The notes beneath the pieces are model-generated. The model made no database searches. It worked only from the letters and a program-made list of their open reading frames with translations, and was not told where the DNA came from. Shown here one piece after another: positions 1 to 6,019 of a stretch of DNA of 8,312 bases. The stretch covers positions 1 through 8,312 of the forward strand of contig QNFN01000066.1 of assembly GCA_003645555.1 (NCBI GenBank), given 5' to 3'. The stretch is from Gammaproteobacteria bacterium (GTDB taxonomy: Bacteria; Pseudomonadota; Gammaproteobacteria; QNFN01). The position numbers were made by a program, and so were the translations under genes. Numbering within the stretch: position 1 is the stretch's first letter; every line of letters starts with the position of its first letter.

Positions 1-18
1 CACGGTCGGATCACTCAT
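1..18 (-). CDS. Start of next operon gene, probably another antiporter-type subunit (only 6 codons)
   Basis: An ATG at 18-16 overlaps the TGA stop of the preceding gene (17-15) as ATGA. It is preceded by a strong Shine-Dalgarno GGAGGG (25-30) with a 6-base spacer. The six visible codons read MSDPTV and run off the left edge. The overlap and ribosome binding site make a real gene very likely. Its identity cannot be read from six residues. By position, after K, an MrpD/NuoM-type and a NuoL-like subunit, it is most likely a further NuoM/NuoN-like proton-translocating subunit; that is inference from context only. Confidence 0.7.
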
Positions 19-1784
19 CGGCCGCCCTCCGTGAACAGCGCGTAGAGCAGCAGGCTGACGAAAAGCCCGGCTACCATCGCGGTCGCGTAGTGGCTGAGGA
101 CGCCGGTCTGCAACCGTCGCAGCAGGGCGCCGCCGCGCAGCGTCATGTTGGCGACCCCGTTGACCACGGCATCGACGACGTTGATGTCGAACCAGAGGCC
201 GGCCCGGGCACCCAGGCGCAGCGAGCGCAAGGCGACGGTGTTCGCCAGTTCGCTGACCACGCCCTCGTAGCGGGCGACCGGCCGTTCGGCGAACCAGAGG
301 AAGGCGCGCGCACCCTTGCGGTAGAACCAGTCGGTGTCCAGGCTGACCGTATCCTTCGGGTCGAGGTGGCGCAGGAACAGGAAGAAGCCGAGACCGGTGA
401 ACAGCAGGATGCCAAGGCTGCCGGTGACGTGGGCGCCGGTGTAGGGGACGAAGTCGACCGGGAAGGGCAGCATCCGGTAGAGCATGTCGGGGTAGACCCC
501 GATGGCGATGCAGAAGAAGGCCGCCAGGCCCATTCCGAGCAGCATGTTGCGCGGCGGTTCGGCCGGCCGCAGCCCGCAATCCTTGCCGAAGAACATGTAG
601 TAGGGGAGTTTCAGCCCGGTGTGCAGGAAGGTGCCGGACGACGCCATGGTCAACAGCAGCGTCGCCAGTGCGCGGTTATCGCCGGCCGCGGCGGCAATCA
701 CCATCGATTTGCTGACGAAGCCGCTGAAGAACGGGAACGCCGAGATGGCGAACGCGCCGATCATGTACAGCGTCAAGGTCAGCGGCATGGTTCGGTAGAG
801 ACCGCCGAGTTCGGTCAGCTTGCGCCGTCCGGTCATGTAGATCACCGCCCCGGCCCCCATGAACAGCAGCGCCTTGTAGAGGATGTGGGCGAAGGCGTGG
901 GCGGTGGCGCCGTTCAGTGCCAGTTCCGTGCCGATGCCGACACCGGCCACCATGTAGCCGACCTGGCTGACGATGTGATAGCCGAGCAGCCGGCGGCAAT
1001 CGTTCTCTAGCACGGCGTAGACGACGCCGTAGAGCGCCATGATCACGCCGAGTACGACCAGGATCTCGGCGGCCGGGTAGGCGCGAATCAGCACGTAGAC
1101 GGCGGTCTTGGTGGTGAAGGCGCAGAGGAACACGGCCCCGGTCACCGTCGCCTCGGGGTAGGCATCGGTCAGCCAGGCATTCAGCGGCGGGACCGCGGCG
1201 TTGAGCAGGAAGCCGCACAGGATCAGGTAGTAGGCCAGGGAGCCGTCGGCCGGCAGCGGACCGAACAGGGCCGTGCCGCTTGCGATGGTGTAGAGGACGA
1301 TCCCGGCCAGCAGGCAGACCCCGCCCGTGACATGGACCAGCAGGTAGCGGTAACCGGCGCCGAGAGCCGCCCGTCCACCCTGGGCGAAGATCAGGTAGGC
1401 CGAGGCGAACGCCATCACCTCCCAGCCGACGAACAGGGTGAAGAAGTCTCCGGCAAAGACGACGATCAGGGCGCTGCCGACGTAGAGAAAAGCGGCAATG
1501 TGTTCGCCGGGCCGGTGCACGTGCAGGGCGTAGACCATGCCGATCAACGACATCAGCGTGAACACCACGCCGAACACCAGACTCAACCGGTCGACCTGGA
1601 CCATGACCAGTTCGCGGCCGGCGAACGTGACCAGGCCGTAGCTGCCAGGATCCAGCGCCAGGACGCAGGCGATGGCGAGCAGCGGCACGACGATCTGGCA
1701 CACCTGACGGGCGCGGCCGCGCAGCAGCGGGATCAGCAGCGCACCGACCAGGTAGAACAGTGCCGGGTGCAGACCGTCAGTCAT
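15..1784 (-). CDS. NuoL-like / Na+/H+ antiporter subunit D-type proton-translocating subunit, with lateral-helix tail
   Basis: A 589-residue polytopic membrane protein of the proton-conducting membrane transporter family (complex I NuoL/M/N, Mrp MrpA/D). The hydrophobic core (about residues 7-473) fits the roughly 14-helix antiporter fold. Visible key positions are the TM5 glutamate E122 in FVGWEVM, the TM8 lysine K226 in FTTKTAV, H300 and K304 in FAHILYK, and the TM12 lysine K359 in GFVSKS. At the usual TM7 lysine (AKxxxxPLHxWLP) this protein reads LNAAVPPLNAWLT, so lysine is replaced by N195 and the PLH histidine by N202. After the core, about 80 residues (484-564) lack an obvious membrane segment and include the NuoL-like pieces VVDAVVNGVA and LLRRLQTG. 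A last helix (568-585) follows. This resembles the lateral helix and terminal anchor of NuoL. The ATG at 1784 is preferred over an in-frame GTG at 1796 because GAGGA (1790-1794) sits 5 bases upstream. The gene overlaps the 84-aa gene by 8 bases. Databases often call this type 'Na(+)/H(+) antiporter subunit D'; the ion moved is not known from sequence. Confidence 0.92.
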   Translation of the reverse strand: MTDGLHPALFYLVGALLIPLLRGRARQVCQIVVPLLAIACVLALDPGSYGLVTFAGRELVMVQVDRLSLVFGVVFTLMSLIGMVYALHVHRPGEHIAAFLYVGSALIVVFAGDFFTLFVGWEVMAFASAYLIFAQGGRAALGAGYRYLLVHVTGGVCLLAGIVLYTIASGTALFGPLPADGSLAYYLILCGFLLNAAVPPLNAWLTDAYPEATVTGAVFLCAFTTKTAVYVLIRAYPAAEILVVLGVIMALYGVVYAVLENDCRRLLGYHIVSQVGYMVAGVGIGTELALNGATAHAFAHILYKALLFMGAGAVIYMTGRRKLTELGGLYRTMPLTLTLYMIGAFAISAFPFFSGFVSKSMVIAAAAGDNRALATLLLTMASSGTFLHTGLKLPYYMFFGKDCGLRPAEPPRNMLLGMGLAAFFCIAIGVYPDMLYRMLPFPVDFVPYTGAHVTGSLGILLFTGLGFFLFLRHLDPKDTVSLDTDWFYRKGARAFLWFAERPVARYEGVVSELANTVALRSLRLGARAGLWFDINVVDAVVNGVANMTLRGGALLRRLQTGVLSHYATAMVAGLFVSLLLYALFTEGGR

Positions 1785-2031
1785 AGTAGTCCTCACGCCG
1801 CACCAGCCGTGCCCAGCGGCCGAGCCACTTGGAGGCGAAGATCAGGACCACGCAGGAGATGAAACCGTACAGCGCGCTCCAGCCTGGCCAGTGATCCCAG
1901 GCGAACGCGGCATGCTCCCGGTTCACGACCAGGTCGGCCAATACCACCACTCCCAGCAGCAGGCAGGACAGGCGAATCCGCAGCCGTGCCGGCTCCGGGT
2001 CACCGAAGAAGCGGACCAGACGGGCAATCAT
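1777..2031 (-). CDS. Small two-helix membrane protein between two antiporter subunits (function unknown)
   Basis: An 84-residue protein. A short basic N-terminus (MIARLVRFFGDPEPARLRIR) is followed by a hydrophobic stretch at about 21-36, a loop rich in Trp and His (37-50), a second hydrophobic stretch at about 51-70, and a basic-to-acidic tail ending RREDYYD. The ATG at 2031 overlaps the upstream stop as ATGA and has a strong Shine-Dalgarno AGGGGAG (2039-2045) with 7-base spacing. Its 3' end overlaps the next gene by 8 bases, and the codons for the REDYY tail supply that gene's ribosome binding site. A real translated gene is therefore well supported. Small proteins with a similar DYYD ending occur, to my recollection, beside Mrp/complex I-type antiporter genes in other proteobacteria, but I know of no assigned function. 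An accessory or assembly subunit of the membrane arm is inferred from position. It is too short to be an antiporter subunit itself, and I see no specific match to MrpC, MrpF or MrpG. Confidence 0.85.
   Translation of the reverse strand: MIARLVRFFGDPEPARLRIRLSCLLLGVVVLADLVVNREHAAFAWDHWPGWSALYGFISCVVLIFASKWLGRWARLVRREDYYD
1790..1794 (-). promoter_or_regulatory. Shine-Dalgarno deciding the start of the 589-aa antiporter subunit
   Basis: GAGGA lies 5 bases before the ATG at 1784 and within the tail codons of the 84-aa gene. It favours that ATG over the upstream in-frame GTG at 1796, which overlaps the motif itself. Confidence 0.7.
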
Positions 2032-3506
2032 GGCAGCACTCCCCTGGCCAGGGTCAGGAAGTAGTCCGGGTAGACCCCGATCAGCAGCGACAGCAGTGCG
2101 GTGATGCAGAGCGGTATCGCGACCATCGGGATCTCGCGGATCGGCTCATCCGGGGCCCGGTCGGCGCCGACCGCTTCGGACTCGAAAAAAGCCTTGTAGA
2201 CGACCGGCAGGAAGTAGGCGGCATTGAGCACCGAGCTGGCCAGCAGCACGAACAGGAAGACCAGTTCCTTGGCCTCGACGGTGCCCAGGACCAGGAACCA
2301 CTTGCTGACAAAACCGCCCGCCGGCGGGATTCCGATCATGCCCAGGGTGCCAATGAAGAACGCGCCCATGGTCCATGGCAGGTGACGCCCGATGCCGGAC
2401 AGTTCGCTGATCCGGCGTTTGCGTGAGGCGCAGTAGATCGAGCCGGCGCAGAAGAACAGGGTGATCTTGGAAAACGCGTGGCTGGCGATGTGCAGGACTC
2501 CGCCGGTGACGGCCATCGGCACCAGCAGCACCGCACCGAGGATGATGTAGGAGAGCTGGCTGACGGTCGAATAGGCCAGCCGGGCCTTGAGGTCGTCACG
2601 GGTCAGGGCGTAGATAGACGCGGTGATGATGGTGAACGAGACCAGGTAGGCGGTGGCGATGCCCAGCCCCAGGTCGGCCATCAGGTCGGTCCCGAAAATA
2701 TCAAGGACGACACGCAGCACGCAGAAGACGCCCATCTTGACCACAGCCACGGCGTGCAGCAGGGCGCTGACCGGGGTCGGGGCGACCATCGCCGACGGCA
2801 ACCAGACATGCAGCGGCATGATTCCAGCCTTGGCGAATCCGGCGAGGTAGCCGATGTAGACCACGACCATCAGCAGTGGTGAGGCGGCAACATCACGGAA
2901 CAGGCCGCCGGGCTGGAAGTCGAACGTCCCGGCCAGGTAGTAGGTCAACGCGACGGCCAGCAGCAGGAAACTCTTCGAGGTGCCGACCAGGTAGACGACA
3001 TACTTTCTGCTGCCCTCCCAGGCCGTGTCGTCCTCGTGGTGGTAGACCAACGGGTAGGTGATCAGGCTCAGCACCTCGTAGAAGATCACCAGCACGAACA
3101 GGTTGGCGGCGAACGCGCCACCGACGGCGGCTGCCAGGCTGATCGAGAAACAGGCGTAGAAACGCGTCTGGGCGTGTTCGTTGAGGCTGCGCATGTAGCC
3201 GATCGAGTAGATCGAGGCGAGGATCCAAAGCAGCGAGGAGATGGTCGCGAACACCATGCCCAGGCTGTCGACCCGGAAGCTGAACGTGATCCCGGGCAGG
3301 ATGGTGAACAGCGTCAGTTCCACGGTGCCGCCCGCCAGGACTGTCGGCGCCAGGGAGATGACGATCAGGAACATCAGCACGGGTGCGCCGCAGAAGACGG
3401 CATCCCGGGCCCGTGGCCGGCGGTGCAGGGCCAGGATCAGCAGGCCGGCCGCGACCGCGACCAGGACGGCCAGCAGGGGACGGATCGAGATCACCGTTTC
3501 GCCCAT
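2028..3506 (-). CDS. MrpD/NuoM-type proton (cation/H+) antiporter subunit of complex I-like enzyme
   Basis: A 492-residue integral membrane protein with about 14 predicted helices, the usual length for MrpD/NuoM/NuoN. The channel residues of an active antiporter-type subunit are all visible: TM5 glutamate E144 (FYEVLSL), TM7 lysine K226 in AGFAKAGIMPLHVWLP, the PTPVSALLHA segment (H251) followed by TM8 lysine K257, the broken-helix region HIASHAFSK (H339, H343, K347), and a TM12 lysine K402 in GGFVSKW. Lysine at the last position is as in NuoL, NuoN and MrpD; E. coli NuoM has glutamate there. There is no NuoL-like C-terminal extension; the protein ends shortly after the last helix. The start lies 1 base after the nuoK stop and only a weak G-rich ribosome binding site is seen, which suggests coupled translation. 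The stop overlaps the 84-aa gene. It should be one of the pumping modules of the distal membrane arm. Whether it occupies the NuoM or NuoN position cannot be decided without a phylogeny. Confidence 0.93.
   Translation of the reverse strand: MGETVISIRPLLAVLVAVAAGLLILALHRRPRARDAVFCGAPVLMFLIVISLAPTVLAGGTVELTLFTILPGITFSFRVDSLGMVFATISSLLWILASIYSIGYMRSLNEHAQTRFYACFSISLAAAVGGAFAANLFVLVIFYEVLSLITYPLVYHHEDDTAWEGSRKYVVYLVGTSKSFLLLAVALTYYLAGTFDFQPGGLFRDVAASPLLMVVVYIGYLAGFAKAGIMPLHVWLPSAMVAPTPVSALLHAVAVVKMGVFCVLRVVLDIFGTDLMADLGLGIATAYLVSFTIITASIYALTRDDLKARLAYSTVSQLSYIILGAVLLVPMAVTGGVLHIASHAFSKITLFFCAGSIYCASRKRRISELSGIGRHLPWTMGAFFIGTLGMIGIPPAGGFVSKWFLVLGTVEAKELVFLFVLLASSVLNAAYFLPVVYKAFFESEAVGADRAPDEPIREIPMVAIPLCITALLSLLIGVYPDYFLTLARGVLP
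2039..2045 (-). promoter_or_regulatory. Shine-Dalgarno of the 84-aa membrane protein gene
   Basis: AGGGGAG lies 7 bases before the ATG at 2031, inside the last codons of the 492-aa subunit gene. It supports independent or coupled translation of the small gene and argues that the short reading frame is real. Confidence 0.75.
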
Positions 3507-3507
3507 G

Positions 3508-3816
3508 TCAGCCCCGCATCAGGTTGATTTCATCGACCCGCGGCAGCGTCTGCTTGCGGTGGCGCATCAGGGCCACCAGCAGCGCCAGCGCGATCGCCAC
3601 CTCGGCCGCGGCGATGGTGATGATGAAGATCGCGAACACCTGGCCACGCAGGTCGTCGAGATGGTGGCCGAAGGCGACGAAGTTGATGACGACGGCGTTG
3701 AGCATCAGTTCCAGGCACATCAGCACCACGAGAACGTTCCGCCGCAGCAGGATGCCGGCGGCACCGATGACGAACAGGACGGCGCCCAGCGTCACGTACC
3801 AGGCCAGCGGGACCAT
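3508..3816 (-). CDS. nuoK: NADH-quinone oxidoreductase subunit K
   Basis: A 102-residue protein with three hydrophobic helices (about 3-22, 28-48, 60-84), the standard NuoK/MrpC size and topology. Both conserved membrane glutamates are present at the same numbers as in E. coli: E36 in MCLELMLN and E72 in [10 protein letters not shown]. They belong to the polar axis that links the quinone-site subunit NuoH to the antiporter subunits. The preferred ATG at 3816 overlaps the nuoJ stop as TGATG and lies 7 bases after GAGGGAG (3824-3830). A GTG one codon upstream at 3819 is possible but too close to that motif. The N-terminus MVPLAWY is typical of the family. The protein is normal in length, with no extra helices. 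The MrpD/NuoM-type subunit follows after a 1-base gap, where nuoL is found in textbook operons. Confidence 0.96.
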   Translation of the reverse strand: MVPLAWYVTLGAVLFVIGAAGILLRRNVLVVLMCLELMLNAVVINFVAFGHHLDDLRGQVFAIFIITIAAAEVAIALALLVALMRHRKQTLPRVDEINLMRG

Positions 3817-4316
3817 CACTCCGCTCCCTCGCGCCGGACCAGGACGATCGCCCCGACCAGGGCCACGAGCAGGATCACCGACACCACCTCGAATGGCAGC
3901 AGGTAATGGGTAAACAGGCGGGTCCCCAGTTCGGCCACCGTGGTCGCTTCGGCCACGCGGTCGGGCGCCTCGTCGACCAGGCGGCTGCCGAGCAGCAGCG
4001 ACACCAGCTGCAGGGCCAACAGGCCGAGCACCAGCAGCGTCGGGATGCGCCCGCGCGGCAGGAACCGCTCGATGGCGACCTGGCGGATGTCGAGCATCAT
4101 GATCACGAACAGGAACAGCACCATGACCGCGCCGACGTAGACGAAGACCTGCACCGCGGCCAGGAACGGCGAGCGCAACAGGATGAACAGGGCTGCCACC
4201 TGCAGCAGGCAGACCATCAGCGCAAGTGCGCTGTGCACCGGGTCACGGGCCAGTACGACCGTGAGGGCGGCGCCGACCGCAATCGCGGAGAACAGCAGGA
4301 AGAAAACCTGTTCCAT
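3816..4316 (-). CDS. nuoJ: NADH-quinone oxidoreductase subunit J
   Basis: A 166-residue membrane protein with about five helices, the usual NuoJ (ND6) layout. The most conserved element is TM3, [25 protein letters not shown] at 55-75, with Y60 and G62 matching the residues around the pi-bulge in other complex I structures. The early segment [12 protein letters not shown] is also family-typical. NuoJ sits between NuoH/NuoA and NuoK in the membrane arm, and its TM3 is thought to couple quinone chemistry to proton movement. The start at 4316 is chosen because it gives the canonical N-terminus MEQVFFLLF and follows AGGGAG (4321-4326). An in-frame ATG at 4373 overlaps the nuoI stop as ATGA and would add 19 polar residues rich in Pro and Gly that do not look like NuoJ. 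That longer form cannot be excluded. Confidence 0.94.
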   Translation of the reverse strand: MEQVFFLLFSAIAVGAALTVVLARDPVHSALALMVCLLQVAALFILLRSPFLAAVQVFVYVGAVMVLFLFVIMMLDIRQVAIERFLPRGRIPTLLVLGLLALQLVSLLLGSRLVDEAPDRVAEATTVAELGTRLFTHYLLPFEVVSVILLVALVGAIVLVRREGAE

Positions 4317-4320
4317 CTCA

Positions 4321-4326
4321 CTCCCT
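4321..4326 (-). promoter_or_regulatory. Shine-Dalgarno favouring the shorter nuoJ start
   Basis: AGGGAG lies 4 bases before the ATG at 4316, a slightly short spacer. It lies in the roughly 53-base gap between the nuoI stop and that ATG. The competing ATG at 4373 has only a weak GGGTGAAG-like sequence farther upstream. Confidence 0.55.
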
Positions 4327-4369
4327 GCCTTCGGCTGACCGGCACGGGGTGTGCCCGGTTCGGAGACGG

Positions 4370-4984
4370 TCATTCATCGCGCTTCACCCGCATGCCGCGA
4401 ATTTGCTGCCACCAGTGGCGGCCCTCCTCGGTCGAACCTGTGGGGCTGATCCGGGTGCCGGCTTCAAGTCGGGCCGCAACCACGTAGCCACCCCGGTCGA
4501 CCTTGCCGGGCATGCTGGCGAGCTGGTCGAGGTCGGCCCGCAAGGCCGCCGGCGTGTACTGGGAAAACTCGTAGTTCTGCCCGAGTGCGATGGCCTCCAC
4601 CGGGCAGGCATCTTCGCAAAGACCGCAGAAGAGGCAGCGCGCCAGGTCGATATCGAAGACCTGCGGTCGGCGTTCGCCATCAGCGGCGGTGTGCGGGACG
4701 ACGGTAATGCAGTGGCACGGACAGATCCGCGCACACAACTCGCAGGCGACACACCGGGTCGTGCCGTCGCTGTCGCTGCGCAGGTAGTGGTGGCCGCGGA
4801 AGCGTGGGTAGGGGATCCACTTTTCCCGGTCCGGGTACTGCAGCGTAATGCTGGGCGAGAATAGGTAGCTCAGCGTCAATCGCAAGCCGTGCAGCAGGTC
4901 GACGAAGAACATCCAGCCGATCCAGTCCCGAAAGCCCATTTTGGGCGGTGACGCGGCTGTGCGCTTCATGCCGGCGGCTTCCAT
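4370..4984 (-). CDS. nuoI: NADH-quinone oxidoreductase subunit I (two 4Fe-4S ferredoxin)
   Basis: A 204-residue peripheral Fe-S protein that carries clusters N6a and N6b towards N2 in NuoB. Two complete 4Fe-4S motifs are visible: C78-x2-C81-x2-C84-x3-C88-P and C117-x2-C120-x2-C123-x3-C127-P. Before them is the NuoI signature PRFRGHHYLR (60-69), and before that an amphipathic, Trp-rich N-terminal segment (about 17-44) that lies on the membrane in known structures. After the second motif the family-typical AIALGQNYEFSQY (131-143) is present. The tail continues about 60 residues further, longer than in compact NuoI proteins, and ends in a basic stretch. The ATG at 4984 is 2 bases after the nuoH stop and has no good ribosome binding site. 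Internal ATGs at 4969 or 4939 are possible, and the latter would begin MGFRDWIGW as many NuoI proteins do. The reading frame stays open upstream to 5101, but that part overlaps nuoH. Confidence 0.95.
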   Translation of the reverse strand: MEAAGMKRTAASPPKMGFRDWIGWMFFVDLLHGLRLTLSYLFSPSITLQYPDREKWIPYPRFRGHHYLRSDSDGTTRCVACELCARICPCHCITVVPHTAADGERRPQVFDIDLARCLFCGLCEDACPVEAIALGQNYEFSQYTPAALRADLDQLASMPGKVDRGGYVVAARLEAGTRISPTGSTEEGRHWWQQIRGMRVKRDE

Positions 4985-4986
4985 AA

Positions 4987-5970
4987 TTACAGCAACAGCC
5001 CGGTGATCAGGATGTTGGCCAATGACAGCGGGAGCAGCACCTTCCAGCCAATTGTCATCAACTGGTCGTACCGGTAACGCGGAAAGGTGAAGCGGAACCA
5101 CATGAACAGGTAGATGACCAGGGCGACCTTGAGCAGGAACCAGACCAGCGGAGGTAGCGGCAGCAGGATGCCGTGCCAGCCACCGAAGAACAGCAGCACA
5201 CAGAGGACCGAGATCAGGACCATGATGATGTATTCGTTCATCATGAACAGCGAGAAGCGCATCCCGCTGTACTCCGTGTGGTAGCCGGCGCCGAGGTCAC
5301 CTTCGGCCTCGGCGAGATCGAACGGGACGCGCTGGCACTCGGCCAGACCGGCGATCAGGAAGACCAGGAACCCGATCGGCTGGTAGACGATGAACCAGAC
5401 CTCGGACTGGGCTTCGACGATCTCCGCCAGGTTCATCGATTGCGCCAGCATGATGACGCCGATCACTGCGAAACCCATCGGAATCTCGTAGCTGATCATC
5501 TGGGCGCAGGTACGCAGTCCGCCCAACAGGGCGTACTTGCTGTTCGAGGCCCAGCCGGCCAGGATCACGCCAAACACCTCGAGTCCGATCACCGCCAGGA
5601 TGAACAGCAGACCGATGTTCAGGTTCGACACGGCCAGCGTGATCTCGTGACCGAGCACGGTGACATTCTCACCGAACGGGATGGTGATAAAGACCACGAA
5701 CGACGGCACCAGTGCGACGATCGGGGCGATCTTGAACAACAGCCGGTCGGCACCGGCCGGGATGGTGTCCTCCTTGGTGAGCAGCTTGATGCCGTCGGCA
5801 ATCGGCTGCAGCAGGCCGTGCCAACCGACCCGCATCGGTCCGAGACGCTGCTGCATGTGGCCGGCCACCTTGCGTTCGAGCCAGGTCAGAGGCACCGGCA
5901 ACAGCAGTAGTACCCCGGCGATGAGGGCGAGCTTGATGCAGATCACCAGAATGGCGAGAGTCAGCTCCAC
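4987..5970 (-). CDS. nuoH: NADH-quinone oxidoreductase subunit H
   Basis: A 327-residue membrane protein with eight or nine helices, the standard NuoH (ND1) length. It forms most of the quinone-binding cavity and the entry of the E-channel. Family motifs in order are LERKVAGHMQQRLGPMRVG (31-49), QPIADGIKLLTKED (55-68), GWASNSKYALLGGLR (139-153), YEIPMG (161-166), then ECQRVPFDLAEAE (211-223) and AGYHTEYSGMRF (228-239), and a C-terminal FRFTFPRYRYDQLM (292-305). In the third loop the triplet of acidic positions reads E221, E223 and D225, where many relatives have a third Glu. Translation starts at a GTG (5970), fixed by GGGGAGG six bases upstream and by the normal N-terminus MELTLAILV. There is a 49-base gap to the upstream cNMP-fold gene, and nuoI follows after 2 bases. 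Confidence 0.97.
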   Translation of the reverse strand: MELTLAILVICIKLALIAGVLLLLPVPLTWLERKVAGHMQQRLGPMRVGWHGLLQPIADGIKLLTKEDTIPAGADRLLFKIAPIVALVPSFVVFITIPFGENVTVLGHEITLAVSNLNIGLLFILAVIGLEVFGVILAGWASNSKYALLGGLRTCAQMISYEIPMGFAVIGVIMLAQSMNLAEIVEAQSEVWFIVYQPIGFLVFLIAGLAECQRVPFDLAEAEGDLGAGYHTEYSGMRFSLFMMNEYIIMVLISVLCVLLFFGGWHGILLPLPPLVWFLLKVALVIYLFMWFRFTFPRYRYDQLMTIGWKVLLPLSLANILITGLLL

Positions 5971-5976
5971 GCCGAA

Positions 5977-5983
5977 CCTCCCC
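5977..5983 (-). promoter_or_regulatory. Strong Shine-Dalgarno for the nuoH GTG start
   Basis: GGGGAGG lies 6 bases before the GTG at 5970. The remainder of the 49-base gap (5971-6019) shows no clear promoter, terminator or strong inverted repeat, so nuoH is most likely co-transcribed with the upstream genes. Confidence 0.8.
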
Positions 5984-6019
5984 GCCAGGTCGGGCCGTCG
6001 TCGTTGCGGCGTGGCACGT

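Noticed and set aside
90..1010. 306-codon open frame on the plus strand
   Set aside because: It lies antisense to the 589-aa antiporter gene. Its product is rich in Gln, His, Glu, Asp and Gly with no domain, as expected for the complement of a GC-rich membrane-protein gene. No ribosome binding site or operon context supports it.
1785..1796. GTG start four codons upstream for the 589-aa subunit
   Set aside because: The GTG is part of the ribosome binding site region itself. The ATG at 1784 has GAGGA at good spacing.
15..3506. Reading the left half as a free-standing Mrp Na+/H+ antiporter operon
   Set aside because: MrpA, MrpB, MrpE and MrpG-like genes are not seen, and the antiporter genes are joined by 1-8 base junctions to nuoH, nuoI, nuoJ and nuoK. 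A complex I membrane arm fits better.
4985..5101. Longer nuoI reading frame starting at 5101
   Set aside because: It would overlap the well-conserved end of nuoH by about 115 bases, and the extra 39 residues do not resemble NuoI. The ATG at 4984, just after the nuoH stop, is more plausible.
5981..5994. Possible hairpin CCCG-CCAGGT-CGGG in the gap before nuoH
   Set aside because: The stem is only 4 base pairs with no U-tract and is expected by chance in GC-rich DNA, so it is not a terminator or attenuator.
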